Of a stretch of 64,000 bases of DNA, positions 13,301-23,902 are shown in pieces (position 1 is the stretch's first letter; every line of letters begins with the position of its first letter). The notes beneath the pieces are model-generated. The model ran no database searches. It was not told the origin of the DNA and saw only the letters and a program-made list of their open reading frames with translations. The stretch covers positions 644,938,820 to 645,002,819 of the forward strand of contig CM062811.1 in NCBI GenBank assembly GCA_031772625.1. Reading direction: 5' to 3'. Position numbers and translations under genes: made by a program. This stretch comes from Pinus tabuliformis. Its lineage: Eukaryota > Streptophyta > Pinopsida > Pinales > Pinaceae.

Positions 13301-14750
13301 TATGCAAATTGAGTCACTTTGTATCAATTTCACTCAATGTAAAAATCAAATTAGGGAAACCCAACTGGGTGATAATGTTAGCGAGTTCAGAACGACTTTT
13401 TCCAATATTCCCTTGTACCCCTAAGACAAGATCCAAAATGCGTTAATTTCTCAACCAATTTATTATTTGGCACGTCAATGAGTTGTTGACGCAACTCTTG
13501 AACATTTATAGGGGCATTTTCATGGATATAATTTTTCAAGAATAAATATGTTGTTCCTTGGATACGATGGGACATAATCATATCAACAATAAATATCAAA
13601 ACCGAGGATGGCTCCCAAATATTTGATTATAATATCTCAATATATGCAAACCATATTCATGCATCTCAACATTGAAAATACATGGATGCAGCCAATCAAC
13701 ATCACCTATAGGGAATAATGTTGGGAATGCCATGTCTAGCAATCCTTCAATATTATATTCATTAATGGGAGATGCACCTATATCTAGCCAATCTATTCTT
13801 TCAAAGGATGTGCAGTATGTATTCTTAATTACTTTTCTTATTCGTTCGACTTCCCTAGATTCATTAGGAAAGTGAGAAAGAAATGATGACGGGTCACAAT
13901 GCAAAGAATTAGCCCCCTCCCTTTCAATCCCCACATCAACCCTAGCTATGTCATCAAGATCACTTTCAACATATTGTAACCTAGTAGAGACATCAGTAGG
14001 TCTTTTTGGGAGAGAAACAACTGAATCCATGTCAATTTCAACATCCCTATACTACTTGTCCATTTTTATTTTGTAAATCAATGCATCCATGACACATCGT
14101 CTCTTAACATAGCACTCATAGTACTTGGATTTAACACCTTGTCTTCTCACAATAAAATAATCTAAATGTTCAACACGTTATGGAAGATTATTTTCAATGG
14201 AAGATATATCTTGCGGAAAAATCATTGTGTGCCCTCTATATTTATATTGACCATCATAAGCATGCGACACTTACAATATTGGATTTACCCATGCTATTAA
14301 CATCTCTTCGGTTTGTGTCAAAACTCTCAGAACCTCAAACTGTTGACTTGGATCCATGTTGTTAAAGCGGGAAAAGTGATGAACACCTTTCTTACTCCTG
14401 CATATTTTACAAATGGGACCTTCATGCCATCTCACAACTTATATACCAAGATAACATTTTTTGCAAACTTGGCACATGTCCACAACAAACAAACTATCAA
14501 CCCTCAACCAAAGTTTTTTATGCACATGAACCATGTCTCTGCTAAAATGATATGGAGCAATTTCATTTTCCCTTCCAAACACCAATCTATGTTGCCGATG
14601 ATGTGGAACATCTTGTCCAACTGGAGCATTGGTTGCATCATTTATTTCCACAAAAGAATGGAAATTCATTCTTCTACATTGGTCAGAGCTGAGCAGATTC
14701 TGCTTCCAAGAAAAAAACGTTTTTGAGAAATAAATATCCACACAAAAAGT
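10380..14750 (-). pseudogene. Helitron Rep/helicase (RepHel) pseudogene
   Basis: Read on the minus strand, fragments follow the order of a plant Helitron replication protein. At 14750-14170 is a Cys-rich N-terminal part with MDPSQQFEVL and TEEMLIA motifs. At 14030-13387 is the Helitron-like N domain (MAFPTLFPIGDVDWLHP, HPRF, LRGTREYWKK). At 12960-13010 is the Rep His motif region (YIHGFLWLLGAP). At 12540-12280 and 12040-11850 are later Rep/linker parts (HDIRAQETCHLLL, VWHVDRAPFPDEGTYED). At 11703-11425 is the PIF1 helicase start (NIHGKTIHPSLKI), and at 11007-10390 the helicase end (LCHGDRVMMMFHLWVE, LVNGALGYIEDI). Intact proteins are about 1,200-1,500 residues; this copy is broken by many stops and frameshifts. 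The His motif reads Tyr-Ile-His in place of His-x-His, and the Walker A region reads GTARIRKY. The enzyme would cut and unwind DNA for rolling-circle transposition. This copy cannot work. Confidence 0.85.
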
Positions 14751-14955
14751 TGAATACTTTAATTGAAGAAAAAAATAATGTACGTTTTATTGATTGATGC
14801 ATTGTCGAGGCACAACTCGAGGAACCGATATTGGTTTCCTTATATGGAGATTTGTATCTCGACCACTACTAACTTGAGCAGTGTTCTACTAAAAGAACAT
14901 GAAATAAAAGATGTGTAAAACAATATTTATTCAACATTCGCAAGTGAAAAGCATT

Positions 14956-15857
14956 TCAAATCAAATATGCATTAACCACCCGTGTTGTACTAAAAGGAAA
15001 AGTGTCCTCACAATATCTGGGATGAACAATATTCTCTATATAGCTGTGTTGACAAATGTCGGTTCCAACATTTCCATCAGAATACCCCATATTGTCAACC
15101 ATCCAAGGAATCATATTACTATCATTAAATAAATTAGATGTTGCAACTTGTTCAATCGAATCACAATGCCTATCTTCCATCATAGCATGTTCTCCACCAT
15201 TTCCACGACACTCATGGTTGTCACTTCTACGAAGCCTCCCTATGTAACAACAATGTTCCAAAACATACAACATTTGAGAAAATGTATGCAATAGCAAGGA
15301 AATCTCGACACACCCTGCGACAAAGTAAAGAAATATTTAAACAAAATGCCAACCACATTAACAGAAAAAAGGTTCCAAAATTACGATTAGGAGAGTCATT
15401 GCCTTTGCCATTTTCTGAATTCTGACAAGTTGGTGGTTAAGCATGGCTTTCAGGAACAAATAAAGGTTGCACTGGTTCTGAATCTATTTTCCAGCTAGTA
15501 TTCATTTCCATATTGTTCTGAAAAAAAAAATAGAAAAAAAAAATATAAAAATATAAATTTCACATCAACAAGAAAGAAAATAATGGAAAAGAAAAAAACT
15601 TGAAGTCCCAATATTGTTGCAACAAAGACATAATGAACACATTTCAGAGGGCTAAATATATTAACTATATAGTTTCTACAAGGAATCCCCTGACCCTCAT
15701 CGCTAATAGAATGTCCCACATTTTCAACCAACTTAGGAGCCATCTCACTATCAGCAAACAAACTAGCTGTCGCAAATTTTTCATTCTCATCATTCTTTCC
15801 ATCTCCCAAAATTGTGTTTAATTCATTGTTTTCAAATGAAATATGGTTGTTTCTCAT
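14956..15857 (-). pseudogene. Two related N-terminal segments upstream of the Helitron Rep
   Basis: Two minus-strand open frames, 15857-15495 and 15297-14956, encode segments that align with each other by eye. Both have an NH.. start, then (F/V)AT(A/S).LF.DS.M.P..V.N.G.S...G..I, a Cys and a Y(I/V).NI motif. This suggests an exon or domain duplication of about 60 residues just upstream of the Rep coding region. Both could be spliced exons of the same Helitron gene or a captured gene. No database family comes to mind. Confidence 0.4.
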
Positions 15858-16068
15858 ATGAACACTCTCTTCCCAAACACGATGTCCTCAAAGAAGACAA
15901 ATGTTAGTAAAGCTTGAAAAAAAAAAAATTTCTTTGACATCGTAAACATGTAAGAAAATGATCATTAAAATGAAAAACAATGTAAACTTTGAAACGAGAA
16001 CTATAAACTCAAAATGGGAACTCTAACCAAAAACCCTCGTAAAAATATCAAAAACAGTGCTAAAAACG

Positions 16069-16289
16069 AAAAGTGTTGATGCCGGAATAACACCTTTTTT
16101 TTTCTAAGGTAAATTTTCAACATGTTTAAAAAATGGCGGTGAAAATGAATTTTCTATGCAAAAATTGTCTAAAAAACATCCTCAAAATGAAAAGTGTTGG
16201 TGTTCTAATAACACTTTTTTTTTCAATGATAAATTTTGTGCAAAAAACACCCTCAAAACAAAAAGTGTTGACGCTGGGATAACACTTTT
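16069..16289 (+). repeat. Three hairpin-forming motifs in left foldback arm
   Basis: AAAAGTGTT followed by an 11-base loop and AACAC(C)TTTT occurs at 16069-16097, 16190-16218 and 16261-16289. The second and third have perfect 9-bp arms. Loops vary (GATGCCGGAAT, GGTGTTCTAAT, GACGCTGGGAT). Related inverted copies lie in the right arm near 18365, 18485 and 18595. They look like subterminal repeats of a foldback element. Confidence 0.65.
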
Positions 16290-17456
16290 TTTTTCAAGGG
16301 TAAAATTTCAACATTTCGAAATAATGGTGTAAATGATTTTATCATGACATTGAAAAACATTAAAATTTCAAAAGAACAATGAAAACATAAAATAAAATAA
16401 AAAATTAAAACAATGAAAAAACACAAAACAAAAAAAAAAAGTTAAAAAATTAACAAAACATAAATTAAAATATATACAAAAAAAAAACAAAAACGAAAAT
16501 CAAATATATAAAAAAGACAAAAAAAATTCAAACATCACCCAAAAAAAAAAAAAAATTATCAATCATAAAAATGTTAAAAAAAAAAAACAAAAATAACCTA
16601 TAAAAGATAAGAAAAAAAAACCCTTAAAAATTATAAACAAGTAAATAGTAAGAAAAACATATTTTAAAAAAATGGAAAAAAAAATTATTTTGTAAACCAT
16701 AAAAATATTTCAAGTTGTTTTATTTTTATTTTTTAAATTTTGATTACTTCAAAAAACAAATATATAAAAAGAAAAAAAAAATGTTAAAAAAAAAAATTAT
16801 CTCATAAATCATAAAAGAATTTGGAGAAAAACAAAATTAAAAAAATAAATATATAAAATTAAGTAAAAAAAAAAACACAGAAAAAAAAAATAAATAAATA
16901 AAAAATAAAATATATATATATAAAAAAAAACATTAACAAAAACTAGAAAAAATTAAAGAAATAAATAAAAAACAAACTAGATTAAAAAAAATAATAATAA
17001 CAAAAAAGAAATTAAAAAACTAGTAAAATTAATATTAAAAACATTTTACAAAAACTTAAAAAACAAAAATGAATTCAAATTATAAAACCAAAAAACAAAA
17101 AAATGAAAATTTTAAAAATATATATATTTTCAAATAAAAAAAAATAAAAAATAAAAACAAAAAACATTTAAAGTTTAAAAAAAATATTTATTTTTGATAT
17201 ATATATATATATATATATAGCCATAGCTCTTTTTAATTAAAAATAAAAAAAAATTAAACCTTTTTTTAAACAATTTTGTTTATTTAAAAAAAAAATATTT
17301 TTTAAACAACTTTTTTTATTTAAAAAAAACATATATATATATATATTATTTTAAACATTTTTTTTTATTTACCAAAAAAACAAAATAAGCCTCCACCCAG
17401 GGTCGTGTCGCCATGGGTGGCTGAGGGGCAGAGAAGCGATTCTGGAATTGCCTCTC

Positions 17457-17553
17457 CACCCCTCGGTCGCCCGTGGTGGCGCGGCCCTGGGCGGAGGGGT
17501 CTGCATGCAGACCCTCCGCCCAAGGCCGTGCCACCACGGGTGGCCAGGGGGCG
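17457..17553. repeat. GC-rich near-perfect palindrome at foldback apex
   Basis: The centre is GGTCTGCATGCAGACC at 17498-17513. It is flanked by matching arms such as CCCGTGGTGGCGCGGCCCTG on the left and its near complement on the right. Stems of about 45 bases pair with only a few mismatches and one extra G. A further GC-rich stretch at 17391-17456 is not matched on the other side. This is the only GC-rich segment in more than 3 kb of A/T homopolymer-like sequence. Confidence 0.8.
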
Positions 17554-17860
17554 GAGGCTATTTTTTTCTGTACATAAAAAAAATGTTTTAAAAAATATTT
17601 TTCTTTTTTAAATAAAAAGATGTTTAAAAAAATATATATATTTAAATAAAAAAAATATTTTTTTTTTAAATAAAAAAAAAAATTTGTTGATTGTTTTTTT
17701 TTAAATTTAAAAAAAAAAAATGTTTAAAAAAATAATTTTTTTTTTAATAAAAAAAAGTTGTTTAAAAAACAATTTTTAATTTTTTTCAAATAGAAAAATC
17801 TGTTTAAAAAAAATGCTTAAAATGTTTAAAATTTTTTGTTTTAAAATAAAAGAGCTATGG

Positions 17861-17908
<48 letters not shown>

Positions 17909-18682
17909 AAAATAAAAATATTTTTTTAAAACTTTAAATGTTTTTGGTTTTTTTAAAGATATATATATTTTTAAAATTTTTGTATTTTTTTTTTTTAATT
18001 TGAGTTAATTTTTGTTTTTTTAGTTTTTTTTTCCAATGTTTTTAATATTAATTTTACTAGTTTTTTTTTCCTTCTAATTTTCTAGTTTTTTTAATCTAGT
18101 TCGTTTTTAATTTTAAAAAAATCCTAGTTTTTGTTAATGTTATTTTTAATTTTTCTATTTTTACTTATTTAATTATATATATATTTTTTAAATTTGTTTT
18201 TTTCTTCCAAATTCTTTTATGGTTTGTGATATATATATATGTTTTTTTAAGTAATCAATATTTAAAAAAATAAAAATAAAACAACTTGAAAATTCGTTAA
18301 GTAATCATAATTTCAAAAAAAATTGGACATAATAAATTTTAAAGTGTGAAAAATAAGTCCTCTAAAAAAAGCTATGTTGCATCAACACGTTTCAAAATCA
18401 GCATGAAAATCACTAACATTTAAAAACAAATATTTATATTTGATACATAAGAAAATTTAAAGTGCCAAAAATATGCTCCGAAAAAAGAAGTGTATTCTGT
18501 ATCACCACTTTTCAAAATCGGGTCACGTTTTTACTACCCCTATGAAACGGGTAATCATATCGGTTATTTAAGGTGCCAAAAACTATGCTGTAAAAAAAAT
18601 GTGTGTTCAGCATCACCCCTTTTCAAAATCGGGTCACTTTTTTGCTATCTCTACAAAACGAGTAACAATATCAGTTCTCGTT

Positions 18683-18931
18683 TCAAAGATTACGTTGTTG
18701 AAATATTCCTTGAATTAAAGCACTTATGTTTCCATATTTATGATTTACATCACCAGCTTCTTGTTCATTTCTCGAGGCTCTTTTTTTTCGCTGGTACGCA
18801 GATATTCTCCGTGCTTCAGTGACATCCTGGTTTTGTTGATACCATTGTTGTTGGTATTCATTTGTTCTCTGACATGTACAAGGAGAGTGAGGTCTTTTTG
18901 CTCCACTCTTGCTTCTTCGTTCACTCAACAT
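18683..18931 (-). pseudogene. Basic N-terminal exon-like segment, possibly of the Helitron Rep
   Basis: An 82-codon minus-strand frame encodes an Arg/Gln/Lys-rich segment with CTCQRTNEYQQQWYQQNQ and ARRISAYQRKKRASRNE. Plant Helitron Rep proteins often begin with a basic stretch of this kind. It lies upstream of the other Rep segments on the same strand, with the foldback element between them, so it may be their first exon. The foldback repeat ends at or just inside its 3' end. Confidence 0.4.
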
Positions 18932-18959
18932 TTCTACAATGAATTTAAACTCAATTCAA

Positions 18960-19735
18960 ATATCATTTTCCAATTCCCTCGGAGGCTAATGCTTAATCTT
19001 CCACCTTCCCAAAAAAAATTGAATTCATAACCTTTCAAAATAGTAAACAACAATTAAAGTTTGATAATAAAAAATACCAAAAAAAAGGCCTTATAATTTT
19101 GAGGACACACACAACCAATATTTAAAATTTGATATTTCTAAAACAAACATCAACTACATAATTTCATACATCATATGGCTTGATAGTAGAACCAACCCAA
19201 ACAAACATGGCAAAAAAATAACAAGCGCAAATTTTCAAGCACAAACTTTGAACGCATAGAATAAAGATCTTTGTACATATAATCAAACAACTCACATAAA
19301 CACATCGTATATCGATGTGTATAAAACCATAAACTTCGAAGCCTTTTAGTTCAAACAATAACAAGCTTGCCAAATATGGATTCCTAGCAACCAAAGATTC
19401 CTTCCAAATACATAGGAAAACCTTTCCATTTTCACAGATTACAAAAGACAAGGAAACATAAACTACATCGCAAATTTTCCAAAACACTTAAAAAAAATAC
19501 TATCCAAGAAATATATCCAAATTTATCATAGTTATGCCCTCAGTACAAATTCGCAATTCATATTTCAATTATCTTATAAAAATGTTTCAAAACAATAAAG
19601 AGACACAAGATCTTTAGCAATGTCGAAAACACAAACATGTTGAAGCTAGAAAGACTAAATCATCAATATATCCACAGTTAGTGGAGTTATGTCAACAATA
19701 AAATATGCATTTACAATAAGCAAAAAAACACTTCC
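18960..19735. other. AT-rich spacer, nothing recognised
   Basis: No protein-like frame, RNA gene or clear repeat is seen. The 107-codon minus-strand frame at 19164-19487 is rich in Cys, Phe, Val and Ile without a domain pattern and is treated as chance. Confidence 0.5.
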
Positions 19736-19744
19736 ATTTTCAAT

Positions 19745-20823
19745 CAAATCATTGAAATCTTTTACCCTTTACAGATCGAAGCCTAGTGCTTCCACTATAG
19801 ACACTCCATCAACAATAGATGTTTTGTGCAATCTAGTCACCAAATCATAAATTTTTAATTACACTTTTGAGCAACCCAACATAAGGACATTTTTTTCAGT
19901 TGTGTGCAAAGGAAGGTAACCTGGACATTTACTATTTATATCCATGGAGATAGACACAAGCAATGACGAGCAGTACCCCCATTCATTTTAAAAATATTCC
20001 AAACTTTTCTCTTTCGAGACTCAACCAAATTAAGATTTCTCTATCTTTTCAAGCAACTGAACAGAGGTTGAACCATTATTAACAAGACAAACAAATTGAT
20101 TCCTGTGTAACCCCAATGACATAGATCACATTTCAAAAATAGGAACAAATGAAAAACCCCAATTATTTCTTTTTCCAACCAATAGATAGTGTAACCATAT
20201 GTAGGGTAATATTCATAATCTTTATCTAGATACAACCAATAAAACTTTCCTTTAATGAAGAAAGCCTACTTTGGCAGCGTTACACTGCCATATGGAAGCT
20301 CCGTCCTTTTCCAAACCATGTCAACACTGCTAAAAATAACAAAATGTGAATCCATGTTTTTAGTAACATGTTTCAGCAACACCCATACATATCTCTGTGT
20401 ACTGCATTTTCCCAACAAGAGTAAGAATCCCTAGATTTCTAAATGTCTTCATAAAAGGGTTGACAATGAATGATTTTTTTTCATGCAAATAACTTCCACA
20501 CACGCTAAAAGAAATCATTGGTCCCAATGTACATTGAATTATGTATCAAGAATGAAAAAAAGGAAAAAGCATGGTAGACAAGTTATCTCTATCGTTAAGG
20601 TAGGATGTTATGAAGCACTAATGGGAAAACAAACCGGGAAAGAACTGAAACCAAACTCTTCGCTGCTGCATCGATTGCAATTTGCGAGGAGAAGAAGGTT
20701 TTGCAATAAAATACACCAATGTCTAAAAACCAACTTAAATATCATCAAGACTGATAAAGGAAGCCAATGAAACACAAACTCGATAATATCAAATGGGAGA
20801 AATTTCCAAATAGTCAAATCCAT
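19745..20823 (-). pseudogene. F-box protein pseudogene
   Basis: The minus strand starts at 20823 with MDLTIWKFLPFDIIEFVF then HWLPL, and later VFRHWCILLQ. This matches the layout of a plant F-box (LP-x-D-I-x-E-x-V-x-x-WLP...W..LL), the part that binds SKP1 in SCF ubiquitin ligases. The first frame ends after 71 codons. Further protein-like pieces on the same strand down to about 19750 (for example GYTGINLFVL, KCPGYLPLH) resemble the C-terminal part of F-box/kelch-type proteins, which run about 350-400 residues. Several stops and shifts interrupt it, so it is dead. The F-box call is fairly secure; the C-terminal family is a guess. Confidence 0.6.
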
Positions 20824-20829
20824 AATAAA

Positions 20830-23180
20830 AGCAACAACTTTCCCTCAAAAGAAACAAAAAATTGCCTGCTCTACTACATAGGAAAAACAAAAAAAACATG
20901 AATCAGAATGAACACAACATTAATTCATCACATATGACAACAAACAATACCAAATTTCTCCGAAACAATGTGTATAGAGGAACTTAAATTTTTCTTCTTC
21001 ATTGAAAATATCATGAGAAAAAAACACTACGCACCAAATAAGCATTTCCAAAAAAAATACTCAATAAACAAAATCAAAACGGAGCAACGACACATTTAAC
21101 AAATTTAAGAAAAATGAACACCAATGTTGAGAAAACACAACACCTGCAAACATTTCAAATGACAATTTCAATTGCCATAAACTAATTAAGAAAAGAAATA
21201 AACATCAATCCCAACGCACACCTAATAACTACAACAATATTTGCCTAAATGTTAATTGAAAACAAAGAGATAAATTATATCTCTAAATTAAATACAATGC
21301 GATGCCTTTCAAAAGTGGCTACTATTTTTGTATTCCAAACGATCATTTCAATAACAATTCAATTTCTAACATTTTAAGACATACAATTTCTAACATTTTA
21401 AGACATATTCAACCGTAACTAGTTAATGCTATTACCAATTGCAATTGCTTTAACACTATTTCTATTATTCCAATAGCAACACAATTTCTATTGCATCAAT
21501 AAAAAAGAACAATGTTCTTTTATGGCCTACAAAAAAAAATCAAATCTAAACATCATATATCTTTTCATAACCCAATTTTTACTATAATAACTTTAATAAC
21601 ACTAACAACATTATTTTCCACTATAATAACTTTAATAACACTAACAACATTATTTCATTCGAAGCGCAACTGAACAAAATTTATATTTTTGCAATTTTTT
21701 TTAAATAAATATTAAAAAAAAAAACATTGATATACAATTTTTCATTTATTTTTGTTAAATAACTACTTAAAAGAAAAAAACATTGAAACAATTTACATGG
21801 ATAACCATAACAAATATTCCAACACACAAATGGAATATTAAAAAAAAAAATGAATATCACACCTTAATACACAAATTCAATGTTGAAAAAACATATTGAA
21901 TTAAAACAGTCTTTCCTTCAACATTATAGAAAAAACCTTAAAGAGTGTAACTATGGGTGATTATCAATGTGTATAGATTTTATATATTTCAATATAATCG
22001 TGTGATTGAAATAGGAATAATCTAATTCAAATATAAATAAAAGTTTCTTTGCATACCATGCAACATATATAGAAATACATTTTTAATAAAATCCTTAAAA
22101 TCAATTGTAAAGATAGGCATGCACAAAAAAATCTATTAATTAAAGTTTCTTTCCATACCATGCCCCATATATATACTTGTTGAATAAAATTTTTAAAATC
22201 AATTGTAAAGATAGATCTGCATAACAAAAAAAATCTATTAATTAAAATATTTACTTACAATTCTTTATTTTATGGAGATAAAAAATGTCTGCATTTGATT
22301 TTTTTCGGAAATTGTTATACAAATCACATGAGTAATTTCTCGTCATATGTAACATGTTTTTCCTTTATTTTTTGTAAACTTGGTAGAGTGGTACAAGATT
22401 TGAACCCAAATCTTCAAATTTGATAAGATTTTATTTCCATAACTATTTGAGCTACCCCATACAGATTATTTCTTTTGTAATTTAAAATCTATTTAAACAA
22501 TTATATTTATATTTTGCTTCAAATTAAGTTCCAAAAGTAAATTTATAATTTTAATGTACAACAACAATATATTATTTCAAATTTTAAATAAATGTGTTGC
22601 AAATTTTTATTAGAAATTTTAATTAAAAACTATATTCCAAATTAAGACACCACATTCAATAATTTAAATTCGAAATGTAAGTTTATAATACCTATTTCAC
22701 AAAATAGGTATATATATTTTAATATCTAACACATTAAATTCTAACATCTAATATAGTCCATCTCTAAAATAATTTATTTTTTAAAATTTTAAATTAAATT
22801 ACATATATCCAACATCTATATAATCAAATGTTTTTTTTATGTTACAAAATAAATGTGATTTTAAAGATTAAAATTTCTTTAATTCTTATATTTCATTTCT
22901 AACATTAAAAATAATGAGTCGCAAATACATAGCTATATATACAATTTTATATTTATGTCAATTTTAAAAACAATTAATACTAGTCTCATTTCAAGGAATA
23001 TATAATGCTACTTTGGACTTAATTTAAAATGAACAATGCCAAATATTTTTTTTATATTTTGGATGTAAATATGACGCATTATTCGTGAAGAGAACTATAA
23101 GCTTTATAATTTCATCCAACTTTGTGACATGTGGACATTAATGTGTTTGGCGTACGTATTCCAATCAGGGTATACGGTTG
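20830..23180. other. AT-rich spacer with short tandem duplications
   Basis: No gene is supported. There are direct duplications: a 24-base unit (TTTCTAACATTTTAAGACATA) at 21363-21410; a ~42-base unit (ACTATAATAACTTTAATAAC) at 21580-21655; and a ~110-base unit containing TTAAAATCAATTGTAAAGATAG at 22035-22250. The rest is A/T-rich. Confidence 0.55.
22381..22457 (-). repeat. tRNA-like relic, possibly a SINE head
   Basis: On the minus strand, GGGGTAGCTCAAATAG resembles the D-arm/box A of a tRNA. About 40 bases later GGGTTCAAATCTTG resembles the T-arm/box B, and the segment ends CTCTACCA. Acceptor pairing is imperfect and I cannot place an anticodon, so it is not a working tRNA. An A-rich stretch follows. 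A tRNA-derived SINE head or a decayed tRNA copy are both possible. Confidence 0.35.
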
Positions 23181-23597
23181 TTCTATTGTATATATAATGG
23201 TTATACATTGTACTGTATACACGCATGCTATATATGTTTTAACCTGCCTTCCAAAGTTTTTCGAACCAGACATGCCCGTCGTCCGTCCTTCGACCTATCC
23301 CTCCCTCCGCATCCACCGACCACCTCTCCTCGCCCTCATTCGAAGGTCTCCGCTAACCTTCGGTGGTAGACCTACCGTGTAGCTTAACAAGGCGGAAGAG
23401 TTGCCCGGAATGTTGTGGAAATTTCAATCATATTTAGAGATAATTTGGCAAAGATATTTGTAAATCTAAGTTAGAGTTGTTAAGTTTCAAAATTTTAGGT
23501 GTTCTAGACGCTTTTGATAGTGCTGAATCATCAAAAACACGATTCAAACACTGCGTCTACAATATTTTCTCAATTTTTTTTGCCCGAATTCATCCGA
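23181..23597. other. Left flank of the endogenous virus
   Basis: This is host sequence with a pyrimidine-rich, GC-richer part at 23270-23400 that codes for nothing recognisable. The viral terminal repeat begins at 23598. I could not find a convincing target duplication between this flank and the right flank after 32020. Confidence 0.5.
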
Positions 23598-23840
23598 AGT
23601 AGTTAATTTTGAGCTTTCATCCGAAGTTCACAGGAAATTCATCAGAGGTTCGCCAAAGGGACGAAGGGACGCCAAGGCCGTTGTTAGGCAAGGAAGCTGT
23701 TGTTGAGGCAGTGAGAGTGTGAAAGTCCTGAGTAGGTTCGCACTGATTTTACCACTGGTTCACTAAGAGTTGGCTATCAAAATTAAGTGAAGAGACACAA
23801 CAAGTAGCAAGTTTGTAACAGAAGCCCCTGCTTAAAATTG
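23598..23840 (+). repeat. Left terminal direct repeat of endogenous caulimovirid
   Basis: It matches 31778-32020 with about 14 mismatches, mostly transitions, and no indels seen. It ends with CTTAAAATTG, the last two bases of which are the first two of the primer site. It lacks TG...CA ends and contains no promoter, so it is not an LTR in the retrotransposon sense. Confidence 0.9.
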
Positions 23841-23851
23841 GTATCAGAACC
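23839..23851 (+). promoter_or_regulatory. Minus-strand primer binding site (tRNA-iMet type)
   Basis: TGGTATCAGAACC differs by one base from the usual plant pararetrovirus primer site TGGTATCAGAGCC, which is complementary to the 3' end of initiator tRNA-Met. It lies 51 bases upstream of the first ORF and directly at the end of the terminal repeat. Reverse transcription of the pregenomic RNA would start here. Confidence 0.9.
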
Positions 23852-23902
23852 AGTAACGTCTGGTTCAGAAAGCTGTTATTCTAAATCTTCTACTCATTAA
23901 GA

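Larger units (their letters stand above)
15980..18695. repeat. Large foldback (inverted repeat) structure with GC-rich apex
   Basis: Sequence from about 15980 to 17390 reappears inverted from about 17560 to 18695. The clearest pairs are ACTTTGAAACGAGAACT near 15986 with its complement near 18675; ATATATAGCCATAGCTCTTTT at 17211 with AAAAGAGCTATGGCTATATA at 17847; and the flanking AACATTTAAAGTTT at 17163 with AAACTTTAAATGTTT at 17929. The arms are extremely A/T-rich. The apex at 17457-17553 is GC-rich and itself palindromic. Overall arm similarity is imperfect with indels. No transposase ORF is present. It resembles a foldback-type or MITE-like element, or a palindrome produced by inverted duplication. 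Confidence 0.75.

Noticed and set aside
13596-14030. 144-codon frame as an independent host gene
   Set aside because: Its motifs (AFPTLFPIG, HPRF) place it in the Helitron Rep N domain.
17199-17906. (TA)n tracts as functional elements
   Set aside because: Simple microsatellites inside the foldback arms, with no sign of function beyond pairing.
23598-23840. Terminal repeats of the virus read as LTRs of a retrotransposon
   Set aside because: There are no TG...CA ends, no polypurine tract before the right copy, no integrase, and the TATA box lies outside the repeat.
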